Below are positions 22,298-32,867 of a DNA stretch of 64,000 nucleotides, piece after piece. The position numbers were made by a program, and so were the translations under genes. Positions within the stretch are counted from its first letter, which is position 1, and every line of letters starts with the position of its first letter. Source of the DNA: Anodontia alba (Eukaryota > Mollusca > Bivalvia > Lucinida > Lucinidae); NCBI GenBank assembly GCA_964016985.1, contig OZ024830.1, positions 17,539,691 through 17,603,690 on the forward strand, written 5' to 3'. The notes under the pieces were generated by a model. The model did no database searches and was not told the DNA's origin. It worked only from the letters and a program-made list of their open reading frames with translations.

Positions 22298-22728
22298 AAA
22301 CATGTTTTTTCATGCATTAACATTCGCAAGGTCACTTGAGAGGTGTTGAAAACCGAGGCCGAAGGCCGCGGTTTTCAACACCTCCCAAGGGACCTGGCGA
22401 ATGTTAATGCATTAAAAAGCCATGTTCGATCGCTATTATTGCATAAAAACTGAAAACATTTGCTACATTTCGCGTTAATTCTTGTACTATTTTGTTTCGC
22501 CTTTTCACTGATGTCTCGCGAACGCAATTTCCACGGACTATGCTCGTTCTAGGACCGGGCAGTACACATCTCGTAACGGCAGCAAATCTGTGGCCCCGGT
22601 ATGAGCATATTGAAAGTTGCGTAGCCGTGCATTAACAGCGCTGTATTTGCCTTGTTAATACATGGCTTTACGCCCATTAATGCACGGCTGTTAATAACGT
22701 GCGACACTGCTTTTTATGCAATAATAAT
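22298..22728 (+). repeat. MITE family F, inverted copy at 52637-53062
   Basis: Outer part ATGCATTAACATTCGC with the hairpin GGTGTTGAAAACCGAGGCCG / CGCGGTTTTCAACACCTCCC. It is followed by a unique-looking middle (ATGTCTCGCGAACGCAATTT) and a second inverted repeat, GCCGTGCATTAACAGCGCTG / CCCATTAATGCACGGCTGTT. The whole series recurs in reverse complement at 52637-53062. Confidence 0.8.
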
Positions 22729-22729
22729 G

Positions 22730-24001
22730 ATTCAGACGGTCATTTGAAGATGCACAATAGCAAGTAATTGGGAAAAAAGGTCAATTACCTTTTATCTTTT
22801 ATTTTCCTGTTGTGACTTGGTACTATGCTAACATATATAGAATACATGAAATTGAAAACTGATTACTTTCCACATTTAAGCAGTGTATTAAATAACTTCT
22901 TGACAGTATCTGTATAAATCATTCGCTGATCAGTGCAAAAAGTGGAAATGTGCTCTTTTTTTTGAACATGGTGATTTTGTATGACTAGAAATACTCGAAA
23001 GGTGTCATTTTCATCTTCGTTTCAACATAGTACTAAGAAGTTAATGTAAATGTCTTTTTTTTTCTATTTTTATCCACTATTGAGCTCGATTGATTGCAAT
23101 CCATCGCCCCAACAGGTTTATTGTTTACAATTTCAATGTGAGATGTTTGCTTGATTAAATGAAAAAAAAAAAAAAAAAAGCTGTTTTCCAAACGGACAAT
23201 TATTAGTATCTTAATTTAATCGTTTTATAATATGTTTATCTATTATCTATTCAGTGTTTTGCTCTGGGGCAAATAGACATAGTAAAGTATTTTTTTTTTT
23301 TTTTTTTTTTTTTTCTTTTTTTTTTTTGCAGTTTAAAAACGGACAACACATAACTCTTTGTAGATTTGTTTTTTTATCCATTGTATTGCGCGGGTGAGTC
23401 TGATATAAGTTTTGCAAGTTGAAAATGCTCCATAACTTTGTAACTTAGCATTGACGAAAGAAGAGACATCTGTGCTTTTCATAGAATAAGTACGTGCGCG
23501 GGAGAAGTCGCATATATTAAAATTGATAGCTATTTTATATTGACGGCCATGATAGCTATTTTATATTGACGGCCAGATGGCATACTGAATGGCATGTTAC
23601 CCAGTAATTTTTCAGGGTGTCTTATATGCACTTATATGACAGGCGGTTAATGGTAAGGAGATGGGTGTGCAGTTAAATTTCTGAAGTTACTAACTGACAC
23701 ATTAAACTTTACAACTCTAAGGGTATATTCAGCAGACACCAAACAGACGATCGTTTTTCGTAGTATTCCTAGTAAACAGGCTTTGACATTTCATGCAAAT
23801 TGTAATCATTGTCGTCTGTTGAATTTTGTACCCAGATTGTTAAGCGTAAATGCGATGGTTAGTGCCACAGAAAGGCAGGTAAAACATTTTGCGATCGTCA
23901 TTTTACTTACAATAGCCGGCATGTCGGAATAAGCCGTGCGAAAAGAGCCGTTATATCATATGCGAAAAAACGGTTCAGGCGCGCTTATGCATTCACACGT
24001 G
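22730..24001. other. AT-rich intron, no gene
   Basis: Contains an A run (23162-23180), a long T run (23289-23330), a 26-bp direct duplication (GATAGCTATTTTATATTGAC twice near 23523-23574) and a family H fragment (about 23737-23830). Nothing coding is seen. Confidence 0.55.
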
Positions 24002-24280
24002 CATTACGAAAACACGCCTATTCAAATATATAGAAAATTTCACCTCCAAAAACTGAAAATTTTCAGATAAAAAAATCTGATATTTTTCATATTTCTGCTC
24101 AAAACATAGATTGTGGGTACTCGTTAGTACCGCCTCGGCGAGGCGGTACTAACGAGTACCCACAACCTATGTTTTTGAGCAGAAATAAGAAAAATAATGT
24201 GAACCCCTGTAAACCCCAGTTTTACTATATAAAAGTGGGGTTTAAGGGGGTCAAAATTGTATAGGTATGTTTTCGTGATG
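24002..24280 (+). repeat. MITE family A copy, near-consensus
   Basis: CATTACGAAAACACGCCTAT to ATAGGTATGTTTTCGTGATG. The central palindrome runs from about 24098 to 24180 with very few mismatches; in both arms GTTAGAACC has become GTTAGTACC, a compensated change. Confidence 0.93.
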
Positions 24281-24585
24281 GAGCGGTAAGCCAAGGGGAA
24301 ACTTCAGCCAAAGAACTAGACATTTGGCATTGTTAAGGGGCCGAGCATGCACACTGGATGATTTATTCGACAGAAAATCCGAAGAGCCTTTTTGTGGTTA
24401 TTTACCCAGCAAGCACACATAGTTGAAACAACGTCAATTCAACGTTGAATCAACGTCAAGACGTTCGACGCACATGTCAGAAGGTACATTTACTGATGTT
24501 GCGGCTCTGTCATTAGTTCTGCTGATTATCATGCGAATAGTTCACTTCATTCCTAGTAACAAATAATAACAAAATAAACACCACG

Positions 24586-24591
<6 letters not shown>

Positions 24592-24639
<48 letters not shown>

Positions 24640-24640
24640 A
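24592..24640 (+). repeat. (CA)n followed by A tract
   Basis: About 13 CA units run into about 22 A. Confidence 0.95.
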
Positions 24641-24709
24641 GAACCGCAACAGAGTAACCGTCTTGGTATGATCAATTTGAAAAATACTTGAGGTCTTATT
24701 TCTTATCTT

Positions 24710-24909
24710 GCTAAACACGACATGCCATGTTTTAGCAAACAGTGTAGATCCAGATCAGTTGGCTTCTTCAGAAACCAACTGATCTGGATCTGCACTGTTT
24801 GTCATTAAGTATGTGAATTTATATCAAGAACCAGGAGTAAGTGATCTGATTGGCTGAAAATTAGAAGTGAGTGTGGCATCTTAATTTATTCAGCATGACA
24901 AGGGTTAAA
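24710..24909 (+). repeat. MITE family E copy
   Basis: Contains the clear hairpin AGCAAACAGTGTAGATCCAG / CTGGATCTGCACTGTTTGTC and ends with TTCAGCATGACAAGGGTTAA. Confidence 0.8.
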
Positions 24910-24914
24910 CCAGT

Positions 24915-25100
24915 ATAACATACGCGAAACCTTAATTCTTAGAAAGACTGATTTTTCTGAACAATTCAAAGAATTTATTTATCGATATTAGTGGATAGGA
25001 TAAATTATAGACAAATGTCTTATGGTCAACCCAATCGTTTACCCGACGATAGATCGTGTCATACACTCTATGACGACTCAGTACTAAAACTTTTCTAGAC
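24915..25100 (+). pseudogene. Degenerate PLE C-terminal fragment
   Basis: In one frame it reads RKTDFSEQFKEFIYRY, stop, WIG, stop, and then LMVNPIV. This lines up with the segment GKSNFSEQFRKLINRYKRIG...CLVVNPIIV of the PLE copy at 12826. Two stops and local shifts make it a relic. It lacks the PLE 3' untranslated part, so it is not a simple 5' truncation. Confidence 0.6.
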
Positions 25101-25226
25101 GGTTTTTGTCTGACCCCAGCAGGCATACAACGTTAAAACAATGCCAGTTTAACATTGATTCTTCGTTAAGACGTTGAATTAACATTGAATTGACGTTGTT
25201 TTAAAGTTTTGCGCTCGCTGGGACCT

Positions 25227-25636
25227 TATTTATCTATGGTCGGGGCCACCGTTGTACTACTGAAGGTCTTCTTTTGTTCTGGTTATCTGTTGGTTGTCGA
25301 GCCCGCATTTTTGTTTCGTCATAATGATGAGAAGTTTATTAAATTTTTTGTGTTGATTCTGTTTTGCCGTTGCTCATTTCGAGGTGATATTTCTGATGCA
25401 GCTCCTTTTCGTTGTCTATTGTTTCGCCAAGGAAGGATTGTTTTTTGTTGTCATTACATATCAGCAAAACGTTACCCTGTGCTTTCGAAGGACTGTGTGG
25501 CCTTGTTTTGTCTATCTGTATATCTTTTTTTTGTGTGTACATTATCAAATATAAATGTTAATCAATGACTACAATAATGATGTTTATTATTGTTATGATT
25601 ACCAGTAGTGGTAGTAGAAGTAGTAGTAGCTGTTGT
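25227..25636. other. No recognisable feature
   Basis: Contains a 119-codon open frame on the plus strand (25209-25568) rich in cysteine, phenylalanine and leucine. It shows no domain pattern, partner exon or codon bias that I could support as coding. Confidence 0.4.
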
Positions 25637-26003
25637 TGTACAATCGAACCTCGATAGCTCGAACACCGATGGCTCGTTTACCATGGCTAATTCGAACTCG
25701 TTTTTGAGGCGTTACGAATTTTTTTCCGTTAGCTCAAGAAAACAAATATTTAGGGAAATTTTCTTATTTTATCGCGAAATTGTTTGTTGTGTTTACTCAT
25801 TAGAATCGCCTCATCGAGGCAATTCTAATGAGTACACTCAACATACAATTATTGTGTAGAAAATCGAAAAAAAAAATCGTCAAATTATCGCCATTTGCTT
25901 CATTACTTGGCACCATAATTAACCCTCAGTGGCTCGAACCACACATTTCTCGAACAATTTTCTGTGGTCCCAAAGATGTTCGAGCCATCGAAGTTCGACT
26001 GTA
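25637..26003. repeat. Foldback MITE with CAGTCGAAC-type ends
   Basis: Left end TACAATCGAACCTCGATAGC, right end CGAAGTTCGACTGTAG (inverted). In the middle the palindrome ACTCATTAGAATCGCCTCAT / GAGGCAATTCTAATGAGTAC resembles the centre of family A but is clearly different. The CAGTCGA ends and flanking TA resemble family C, again suggesting a Tc1/mariner/pogo-type element. Confidence 0.75.
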
Positions 26004-26194
26004 GTTGTTTATATCTCCTGACTGCTCATGACAACTAATTAAACGGTGCAAAAGAAAGGCTCTTGCGCGTTCAGCGTGAGAGACAGATGTGCAACGTTAT
26101 CAATGTGATGTCTTCTATTTACTCACTTCATGAAATCATTTGACCAAAGTAACTTGTTATAAGTTTTGAATGACAATTTAAATACTGTTCTTAG

Positions 26195-26351
26195 GTATTT
26201 GATGGGATGGCTGACGATCAGCAAGCGCTTGGAAAGTTTTGTGGTCACAGTTTACCGTCGGGACAATTATCATCTAGAAATATTATGGCAATTCAATTCG
26301 TTACTGACTCTGAACAAGTTTATGAGGGATTTAAAGCTTTATATTTCCAAG
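26195..26351 (+). CDS. CUB2, second-half exon
   Basis: Acceptor ACTGTTCTTAG and donor GTACCG; 52 codons, phase 0 to phase 1. There is no ATG in frame, so it is only visible through its splice sites and domain pattern: VFDGMADDQQALGKFCGHSL gives the classical VYDG...FCG signature with the fourth cysteine, followed by LPSGQLSSRNIMAIQFVTDS and the closing strand YEGFKALYFQ. It completes the domain begun at 20204. The split last codon joins to 31675 as GTT. Confidence 0.9.
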
Positions 26352-26404
26352 GTACCGTATGAACCCTTAATATTCAAACAAAGTTATCAAAGCAAACACC
26401 ATAT

Positions 26405-26630
26405 AGACATTAACCCTGACCCTGCTGAACTCGGATATGCCCTGTCTTTGCAAAAAGTGTACCTCCAGGTCAGTTGATGAAGCCAACTGATTTGGATCTA
26501 TACTGCCGTTCAGTATGTGAATTTATATCAACAACCTTGATCAAGTAATCTGACTGGCTGACAAATAGAAGTGGGCGTGACATCTAAATTTAGTTGCCAT
26601 TCAGCCAGCATCATGCAACTATATTAGCAA
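26405..26630 (+). repeat. MITE family E copy, diverged
   Basis: Starts ATTAACCCTGACCCTGCTGA, has the hairpin words GTCAGTTGATGAAGCCAACT and GATTTGGATCTATACTG, and ends near ATTTAGTTGCCATTCAGCC. 26631-27109 shows no recognisable feature. Confidence 0.6.
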
Positions 26631-27109
26631 GTATCAAACAGACGTTCAAAGGTTACGATTAGTATAGCTTAAGGTAACTTTTTAGAATGACTTCAAGGTG
26701 AGTTACCGATCAAGGAAGACACCTAAAACATTTCAGGTCACTGAGAAACTAAATTTGTAATATTATTTTGTAAGAATTCGTCAACAAGACGGTTTCCGAA
26801 TGCCTGATAGCGGTAGATTGGTAGAGCTGGTACAAAAAAGATTTACAGAAACAGTAATCCTTTCGGAAGTAAAAGCTAAAAAGTTAGCTTAGTAATACGT
26901 AATTCTGTTTTATATTTAGTTTAAACATATTTTATTTAATATATTTCTCAATACATCAATACATCTATATAGACATTACATGAGTATGTTGAATATATAA
27001 AAGGGACTCGAAAACAGCTGCACAGCTTATGTGAATTCGTTTCCCTCAGTTCCTGAGCATCAAATGAAAACATTGTGACCATGCATGTACAAGTAGTTAA
27101 CTAGCTAAC

Positions 27110-27355
27110 CATCACGAAAACACGCCTACATAATTCTGACCCCCTTGAACCCCACTTTTATATAGTAAAACTGAGGTTTACAGGGGTATACATTATTTTT
27201 CTTATTTCTGCCTTAAACAGAGGCGGTTCTAACGCGTACCCTAAATCTATATTTTGAGCAGAAATAAGAAAAATATCACAATTTTTCATCTTAATATTTT
27301 CGTTCTTTCGGCGGTAAAATTAACAATGTATTTGTATAGGCGTGTTTTCGTAATG
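27110..27355 (-). repeat. MITE family A copy, centre deleted
   Basis: CATCACGAAAACACGCCTAC at the left, GGCGTGTTTTCGTAATG at the right. The left half of the central palindrome is lost, so it can no longer form the long hairpin. Confidence 0.88.
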
Positions 27356-27959
27356 TAACTAAAAATTAATAACGAAGCGAAAGAAAGGTGAAAGAAAAGA
27401 AACGAAACCAACGTGCAGTTTAAGAGCTTAGAGAGTAGTAGAGGTGTAATAGAGACGTATGAGAATACGAATAAAAATATTTTTGCAGGCACAGTCATAT
27501 AATACAGGAGTGAAGTGTTTTATATTTTGTGTCCTTTGGCTCATCGGACACGTTGTGGTGTTTTTGAAAATGGAGTTCTGCTCATGTATACGCTAGAGGG
27601 CGTAAGCAGTATTGCAAACTTCATTACTGTTTATGAAGAGTCTCAATAAAACTGAGACTCCCATTTTCTATTCTGTAATGTGTTCTTTGTTTCCAAAAGC
27701 AATCTTTTTGACGTTTACGCGTAATTAAATAATTTAAACATATTTTATTTTAACGCGTTTATAGATACGGATAACATATTAAATCGGACAAGAACAAAAG
27801 TAGTCTGTTTGTTTGGTTTCTCTCCCTTATCAGTTTGATTTAAAGATAAGGCAAGAGGATGCGAAAATTCTTGCACTACCATTTTTCCTTTCATTTTTCT
27901 GGAAAACAATATATAAATATTCCATATGATAAGTAACAATAAAAACAATAAGTATTTGG

Positions 27960-28600
27960 GACCGAAGTGGAATTAGACTTGACACAAAGCTGAAAGTATA
28001 CAGATCGGTGGTGCTGCCAACACTATTATACGTGACAAGACAGGATTTCAGACAAAGAAGTCCTGAAAAGGGCAGGGATGCAGATTGTACATACTCTTCT
28101 GAAATTTGCACAGCTAAGATGGACAGGCCATGTTACCAGAATGCTGATGAACGTTTGCCAAAGAAAATCCTCCATGGAGAACTACAAGTTGGAACACGCT
28201 CCCATGGTGGTCAGCAGGAGCGATACAAGAACACCCTCAAAGTCGCCCTTAAAGACTTCAACATACCAACAGTCGTGGGAACAGATTGCACAGGATCGAA
28301 CAAAGTGGCGAGGCCTTATAAGTAGGGGTGCTGGTGAATACGAAGCAAAAAGAATCAGCGAAGGCGAGCAGGAGCGTGCACAGCGAAAAGCCAGAGCTAA
28401 GGCATCACCAACAGAGCTTTCTTCCTCAGACCTCTTGTTCTATCTGCAACAGGCAGTTTACAGCTAAGATTGGTCTCATTAGCCATCTTAGAACACACAA
28501 ACAATAACACTTCACACAGCTGATTAGGATTGGTCATTGTCAGTAATGACAGACGAACGAAAAAAAAAAAACAAAAAAAAAAAAAAAAAAAGAAAACAAA
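27960..28600 (+). mobile_element. 3' fragment of the zinc-finger LINE, with A-rich tail
   Basis: Starts RNGIRLDTKLKVYRSVVL, then has an internal deletion, then (after a frame change at 28078) QIVHTLLKFAQLRWTGHVTR, WEQIAQDRTKWRGLISRGAG and GEYEAKRISEGEQERAQ. The last 25 codons, in a third frame (about 28438-28509), give CSICNRQFTAKIGLISHLRT then HKQ and a stop, a complete C2H2 zinc finger (CxxC...HxxxxH). The 3' end is AGTAATGACAGACGAAC followed by a long A-rich tail (28560-28600). Same family as 17052-19101. No longer functional: the reverse transcriptase core is absent. Confidence 0.85.
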
Positions 28601-28757
28601 ACAGAACAAAAAAACCAAATTAAATCAAAGGTTCAACGTCTGCCCGACCCAGCAACATTCTTTCTTCGAAATTGATCATGAAATATTTTCTTCGGTCATG
28701 CACTCCCTTCCGCTGATTCAAGAAGGTCAGTTGTCAGTATCTGGCAAAAGAATGCGC

Positions 28758-28965
28758 AAAAAGAAAGGTAAGAGAAAAGTCCATGGAGTGCCACAATTAC
28801 AAACCACAACCCTTCCCAGACACCGAGAGGAAGAGGAAACAGACAAAACCAAACAAGCTCAAATCAAACAAACGTACGAAAAGCACGAAGAAAAAAAAAA
28901 CACAAGAAGAAAATAAAACAATGTAAGACATAAAACAAACCGCCTCGTAGAATAACCACAAGTAT
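28758..28965 (-). mobile_element. PLE 3' end fragment
   Basis: Starts at the common 3' terminus (AAAGGTAAGAGAAAAGTCCA, reversed) and includes the GAGTGCCACAAT and CTTCCCAGACACC segments of the PLE 3' untranslated region. It lies directly behind the LINE fragment. Confidence 0.72.
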
Positions 28966-29039
28966 TGTTTAAACGCTTATACGTCTGCCCACAAAAAAAA
29001 ACTGACCGGTTCTAATGACCGTAATAGTGTTGAATGGGC

Positions 29040-29900
29040 CGATAAACTCCAAATCATAACAAATAAAAATATACCCAGAAAAACGAAAATCGTTGTGAAA
29101 ACGTTGGCACAGTGTTGTATTTTGGTTGTGAAAAAGTTGTGATTAAGCATTCAGGTAAAGTTTATTGGAAAGTCTTCTCACTTTTTGCAAAACGTTTTTT
29201 AAAACGTTGTAAAACATTTTAACAACCTTTCTCTGACCTTTCTAAAACCTCTCTACAACCTTTAAATAACTTTTATGCGGCCTCAAAAGAGATCTATATT
29301 CAGATGTTATACTGTTTATTGTTATGTACAAAATCTGCGCAAAATCTTTCTTAGCTTAAACTTCAACTAGCATGTACTTTATTGATTTGTGTTTTACAAA
29401 CCTTCCTAGCTAACAAACGAACATATTAATAACGTTTCAAAAACGTTTAACAGGACTTAAAAAACGTTTTTAAGTTTAAGAAACGTTGATATGAAAAAGC
29501 GTTTTACGTCACAATAACGTTTTAAAAGAAAAACATTAAATGACGTTTATTTTTCCCCAGCTAGGAATATACATTCCAAAAACGTTTTAAAACTTTTAAC
29601 GTTTTTGTTGAAGTTTAAGTAAGTAACGTTGATATGAAAAATAATTTTACGTCACAATAACGTTTTAAAAGGATAAGAAAAAAACAACAACATTAAATGA
29701 CGTTTAGTTTTCGCCAGCTAAGAATATACATTCAGAAAACGTTTAGAAATTTTTAAGATCAATTTTTGTGGGAACATCAAAATAATATTTATATGGAAAG
29801 TTTTTGTTACGTCACAAAAACGTTTCTTAAAATGTTACCAGGACGTTATATTACATTTTGAAAATATTTTTCTGTCTCTGGTTATAACATTAGTATAATG
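29040..29900. repeat. AACGTTTT-rich repeat region, about three 140-bp units
   Basis: The words GTTGATATGAAAAA, TTTTACGTCACAATAACGTT and CCAGCTAGGAATATACATTC recur near 29486-29600, 29628-29740 and, degenerately, 29777-29900. Upstream, AAAACGTTGTAAAACATTTT-like words are repeated without clear periodicity. No coding. Confidence 0.7.
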
Positions 29901-29901
29901 T

Positions 29902-30171
29902 TTAGCTCAAAGTTTCATAAATTTGTCTGAAAATGTTTTTAAATGTCATTGACAATAAAAACCATCCATTTCTCATTTCCGTTTTGGAGTATTTGTCATA
30001 ACCATAGTAGCGGGAGTCTTGTTTAATGTTCTTTACAAGGGCCTTCGCTGGGGTACCTTCACAATGTAGCCCTTGCTGCAAAATGGACTTTAAATCGTTG
30101 ATTATATCCTGGAGAAAATCTAAGTTCTGCAGCTTCGCCTCCCCACTAAGTAGTAGAGCCACTGGAAACAA
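29902..30171 (-). CDS. Unrecognised open reading frame, 89 codons (doubtful)
   Basis: The predicted protein (LSGEAKLQNLDFLQDIINDL, KSILQQGLHCEGTPAKALVK, NIKQDSRYYGYDKYSKTEMR) has a normal amino-acid mix, unlike the many low-complexity frames in this window. No domain is recognised. The frame is preceded on the minus strand by a stop-poor stretch (30172-30230, rich in cysteine). It could be a fragment of a transposable element, because it borders the repeat at 29040-29900, or a decayed exon. No splice site decides the matter. Confidence 0.2.
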   Translation of the reverse strand: MFPVALLLSGEAKLQNLDFLQDIINDLKSILQQGLHCEGTPAKALVKNIKQDSRYYGYDKYSKTEMRNGWFLLSMTFKNIFRQIYETLS

Positions 30172-30239
30172 CGTACAGGATCAAGCCACAAGCCACACAA
30201 GAATGGCTGCATTGTGTTCTTGCTGCTGACAAAAAGTTG

Positions 30240-31455
30240 CTGTTTATCTATGTTCAAAACAATTGTAACGGTTTGAATATTTTCACGGTATTCTTGTCAA
30301 TATATATGTACTCCACACCGGACTATTTCTGTTTCTTTTACTTTCTCAGTATTAAGTAAGTTTCTTGCTGTCTCAGGTAGGTAGGAGTGATCATGCACTT
30401 TTAATATATTTAATAAACTATCCACAGCATTGTGTTGCATCTAGTACTCATTTATCCACTGAAAGAAGACTCAGTTCCTGGTTCACTTTCACTGTCAGGC
30501 TCTTGAACTGAATTCTGATAACCAAATCAATCCCAGAACATGGTTGTATCTTCATTTTAAATTTTGCCGAAAACAATTCAGTTGCAACACAATTAATATA
30601 ATTTAACTAAGCATGCTTCTGTCTACGTATTATAGCCATGCACATTGCTGTTCAGTATTTTTGAATGGCCACGAAAACACATGTCAGCAGCTAATTTCAA
30701 GCAAACATGCGGTTATCCCATCAATATTTAAGATATACAGCTGAAAATATTACTTTTTTCTTGATTGAGAAATTATACTGAGTGTTGTTTGATGCAACAT
30801 AGGTAGAAAAAAAAAAAACGAAAAAAAAAAACGGACAGAAAAAAAACCCCTACAATTATACACGCTTTTCGGATTTCTTTGTTTCCATAAATTAGAATAT
30901 TGGACAAAATATTCGGAGTCGTCGTTTTTTAACGGTATCAAGAGGTTATGTTTCAGCAACATATACCTATAGGGAGATAAGAATATTCAAACCTTAAAAC
31001 ATTGCAAAGTATCCATGGAAACATTTTAAATCTGAGAGCATGTTACATATGTATGTTTCGATTATGTTGACGATCGAACGTTCTAATGTTTGCTTATGGT
31101 TGGTTTCAACATACCTTTTCCACAATGTGTTGCAAACGTCATGGTGACGTTTATGCAAAGTTGGTTTGCTACCAAACCTTCATACAATCAGATGCTAACG
31201 TTGTGATTCCGTTTTCTGTTAACTGTGATATTTGTTTGGGCCAAGTTAAATGTATCCGGTCATATTACTGGTAAATTCAAACAGAACATAAAATGCAGAG
31301 ACGGGCTACAATACTTTACAAGAACAAACAGTATAAAAACCATTGCCTTACAACAGTCAGTAGTAAAATCTACCAAAGGGCGAGGTTGAATTGGATTACT
31401 GGTACCATGTCTTCAGCTCATTCTCACACCAAAGTTCTAGATAAGAACGGGTATC
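30240..31455. other. No recognisable feature
   Basis: AT-rich intron sequence with an A-rich tract (30806-30850). No exon of CUB type and no match to the repeat families described here. Confidence 0.5.
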
Positions 31456-31459
31456 AGGA

Positions 31460-31612
31460 CAATATGTTTTTTTTCTCATCGAAAATATATCGTATGGGTT
31501 CGCTATGAGAAGCGCCTTGATTAAGCGCTGCTAATGAGTACCAGAAACATGAGCTTTTATGGAGAAATAAGAAAATATCAACATTTTATTTCCGTTGAAA
31601 TAAAGCACACTA
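31460..31612. repeat. Palindromic MITE, family G
   Basis: TTCTCATCGAAAATATATCG and GAGAAGCGCC on the left answer AAGCGCTGCTAATGAGTACC and TGAGCTTTTATGGAGAAATA on the right. Related copies lie near 12460-12585 and 54470-54545. It sits about 60 bp upstream of the CUB3 exon. Confidence 0.55.
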
Positions 31613-31674
31613 TCTGGAGCCATGGCACAATGTGGTGCAACATTGTTCAGCTAAACTTAATTTATTTCTTCCAG

Positions 31675-31868
31675 TTGACTGCGGTGGACCTTTAAACAAC
31701 ACACAAGGCAGGATTTCGGCTGTGGACAAAGACAGGGATGGACTGTATGATGACAACCAGGACTGTATTTGGAAGTTTACCGATGAAACGTACAACTTTA
31801 TCCATCTCAACATTTTTAATTTTTCAGTACAAGAGCAAAATAAATCATGTATGCTCGATTTCTTAGAG
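31675..31868 (+). CDS. CUB3, first-half exon
   Basis: Acceptor TATTTCTTCCAG and donor GTATAT; 65 codons including the split first codon, phase 1 to phase 0. It reads DCGGPLNNTQGRISA (first cysteine), DKDRDGLYDDNQDCIWKF (second cysteine, tryptophan), a strand FIHLNIFNFSV, and SCMLDFLE (third cysteine). The stretch DKDRDG before YDDNQDC has the DxDxDG layout of a calcium loop, where ordinary CUB domains have a NYP...YP stretch. Potential N-glycosylation sites are NNT, NFS and NKS. The partner exon is 11.1 kb downstream, across the PLE. Confidence 0.9.
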
Positions 31869-31974
31869 GTATATATAATTCGATGAATGTTTGTTGTAGG
31901 ATTCCAATGTTTCCGTGTGACTTAATGGTCAGTAAACAAGCATCTGTTCATATCTTTAAAATAATCCGGTCTAC

Positions 31975-32220
31975 TATTAGGTCAAATATAACTTGTCCGA
32001 TGACCAGTGACTTCTGGTTTCAATTTTCTATTAGACTCAATACAGCTGAGAACCAGGAGACTCAGATCACCGGACAAGGTTATATTTGGATCTATTTAAA
32101 GTATAGGTGAAAAAGTAACCTTGTCCAGTGACCTGATGCTTCCGGTTTCCAGCTGAATTATGTTATATAGAAAACTGAAACCAGAAATCATAGGTCAGTG
32201 GACAAGGTTATATTTATACC
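31975..32220. repeat. Foldback of AACCTTGTCC-containing units
   Basis: GTCAAATATAACTTGTCCGA, TCACCGGACAAGGTTATATT, AAAGTAACCTTGTCCAGTGA and GGTCAGTGGACAAGGTTATA alternate in orientation. The same 40-50 bp word therefore occurs four times, twice inverted, together with CTGGTTTCA/TGAAACCAG words. Origin unknown. 32221-32790 otherwise shows only T-rich runs. Confidence 0.6.
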
Positions 32221-32804
32221 TCCATAGATCAAACCTTGCTTACTGTCGTGACAGTGTACATTCAATGTTACAATTGTCCATTTTCAAGGTAAAACAGGTT
32301 GTTACGGGAATCTATTTCCACGGTCTGCGTTTATGGCTCCATACCAGTTATACATTTTCACTCACTTTCTGAACGTGTATTGGCTCATAGCTCAGAAGGT
32401 AAATTTGTTGGAACATACAAAATTGAGAGCTATCCATACCGGGATTTCGAGAGCTCGAAAAAATATGAAGTTTATGTTTTTTTTTTGTTTTTTTTTTCAT
32501 GTATCCCTGAGAGTGTTGTTTTATTTTTGTTTTAGTTTTTTTTTTGTTTTGTTTATTTAATTTTTAACCCCCGGGCCCGCTTTGAAATCTTTATAAAATC
32601 GCCTCAAATAACTTTTTTGAAGAGCCTTCAAAAACATAAAACTGCCTACAACATTTCCGTGATATTAGAAGTATAAATAACTAACATGCAACCTATATTA
32701 CTCTGTCAAATAAAAGGTTTTACTTGTATTGTATGCTGGTTTTCTCTTACGTGTGATTATCTATTATCATTAGACACTCCGTCACACGACGGACAACAGA
32801 TCGG

Positions 32805-32852
32805 GGATGAGGGGAGGGGACGGGGCCGGGGGAGGGAGGTGGGGGGGTCTTG
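32805..32852 (+). repeat. G-rich tract
   Basis: GGGGATGAGGGGAGGGGACG followed by GGGCCGGGGGAGGGAGG and TGGGGGGG. There are enough G runs for a quadruplex on the plus strand. Confidence 0.85.
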
Positions 32853-32867
32853 CTGCTATGCATCTTA

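Larger units (their letters stand above)
24411..25226. repeat. Composite element with inverted ends CCCAGCAAGC / GCTCGCTGGG
   Basis: The left end CCCAGCAAGCACACATAGTT is followed by CAACGTTGAATCAACGTCAA. The right end is AACATTGAATTGACGTTGTT followed by GCGCTCGCTGGGACC. Between them lie a (CA)n/(A)n tract (24592-24640), a family E MITE and a degenerate PLE coding piece. A related short element with the same CAGCGGG and CAACGTTG words lies at 41347-41443. Confidence 0.45.
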
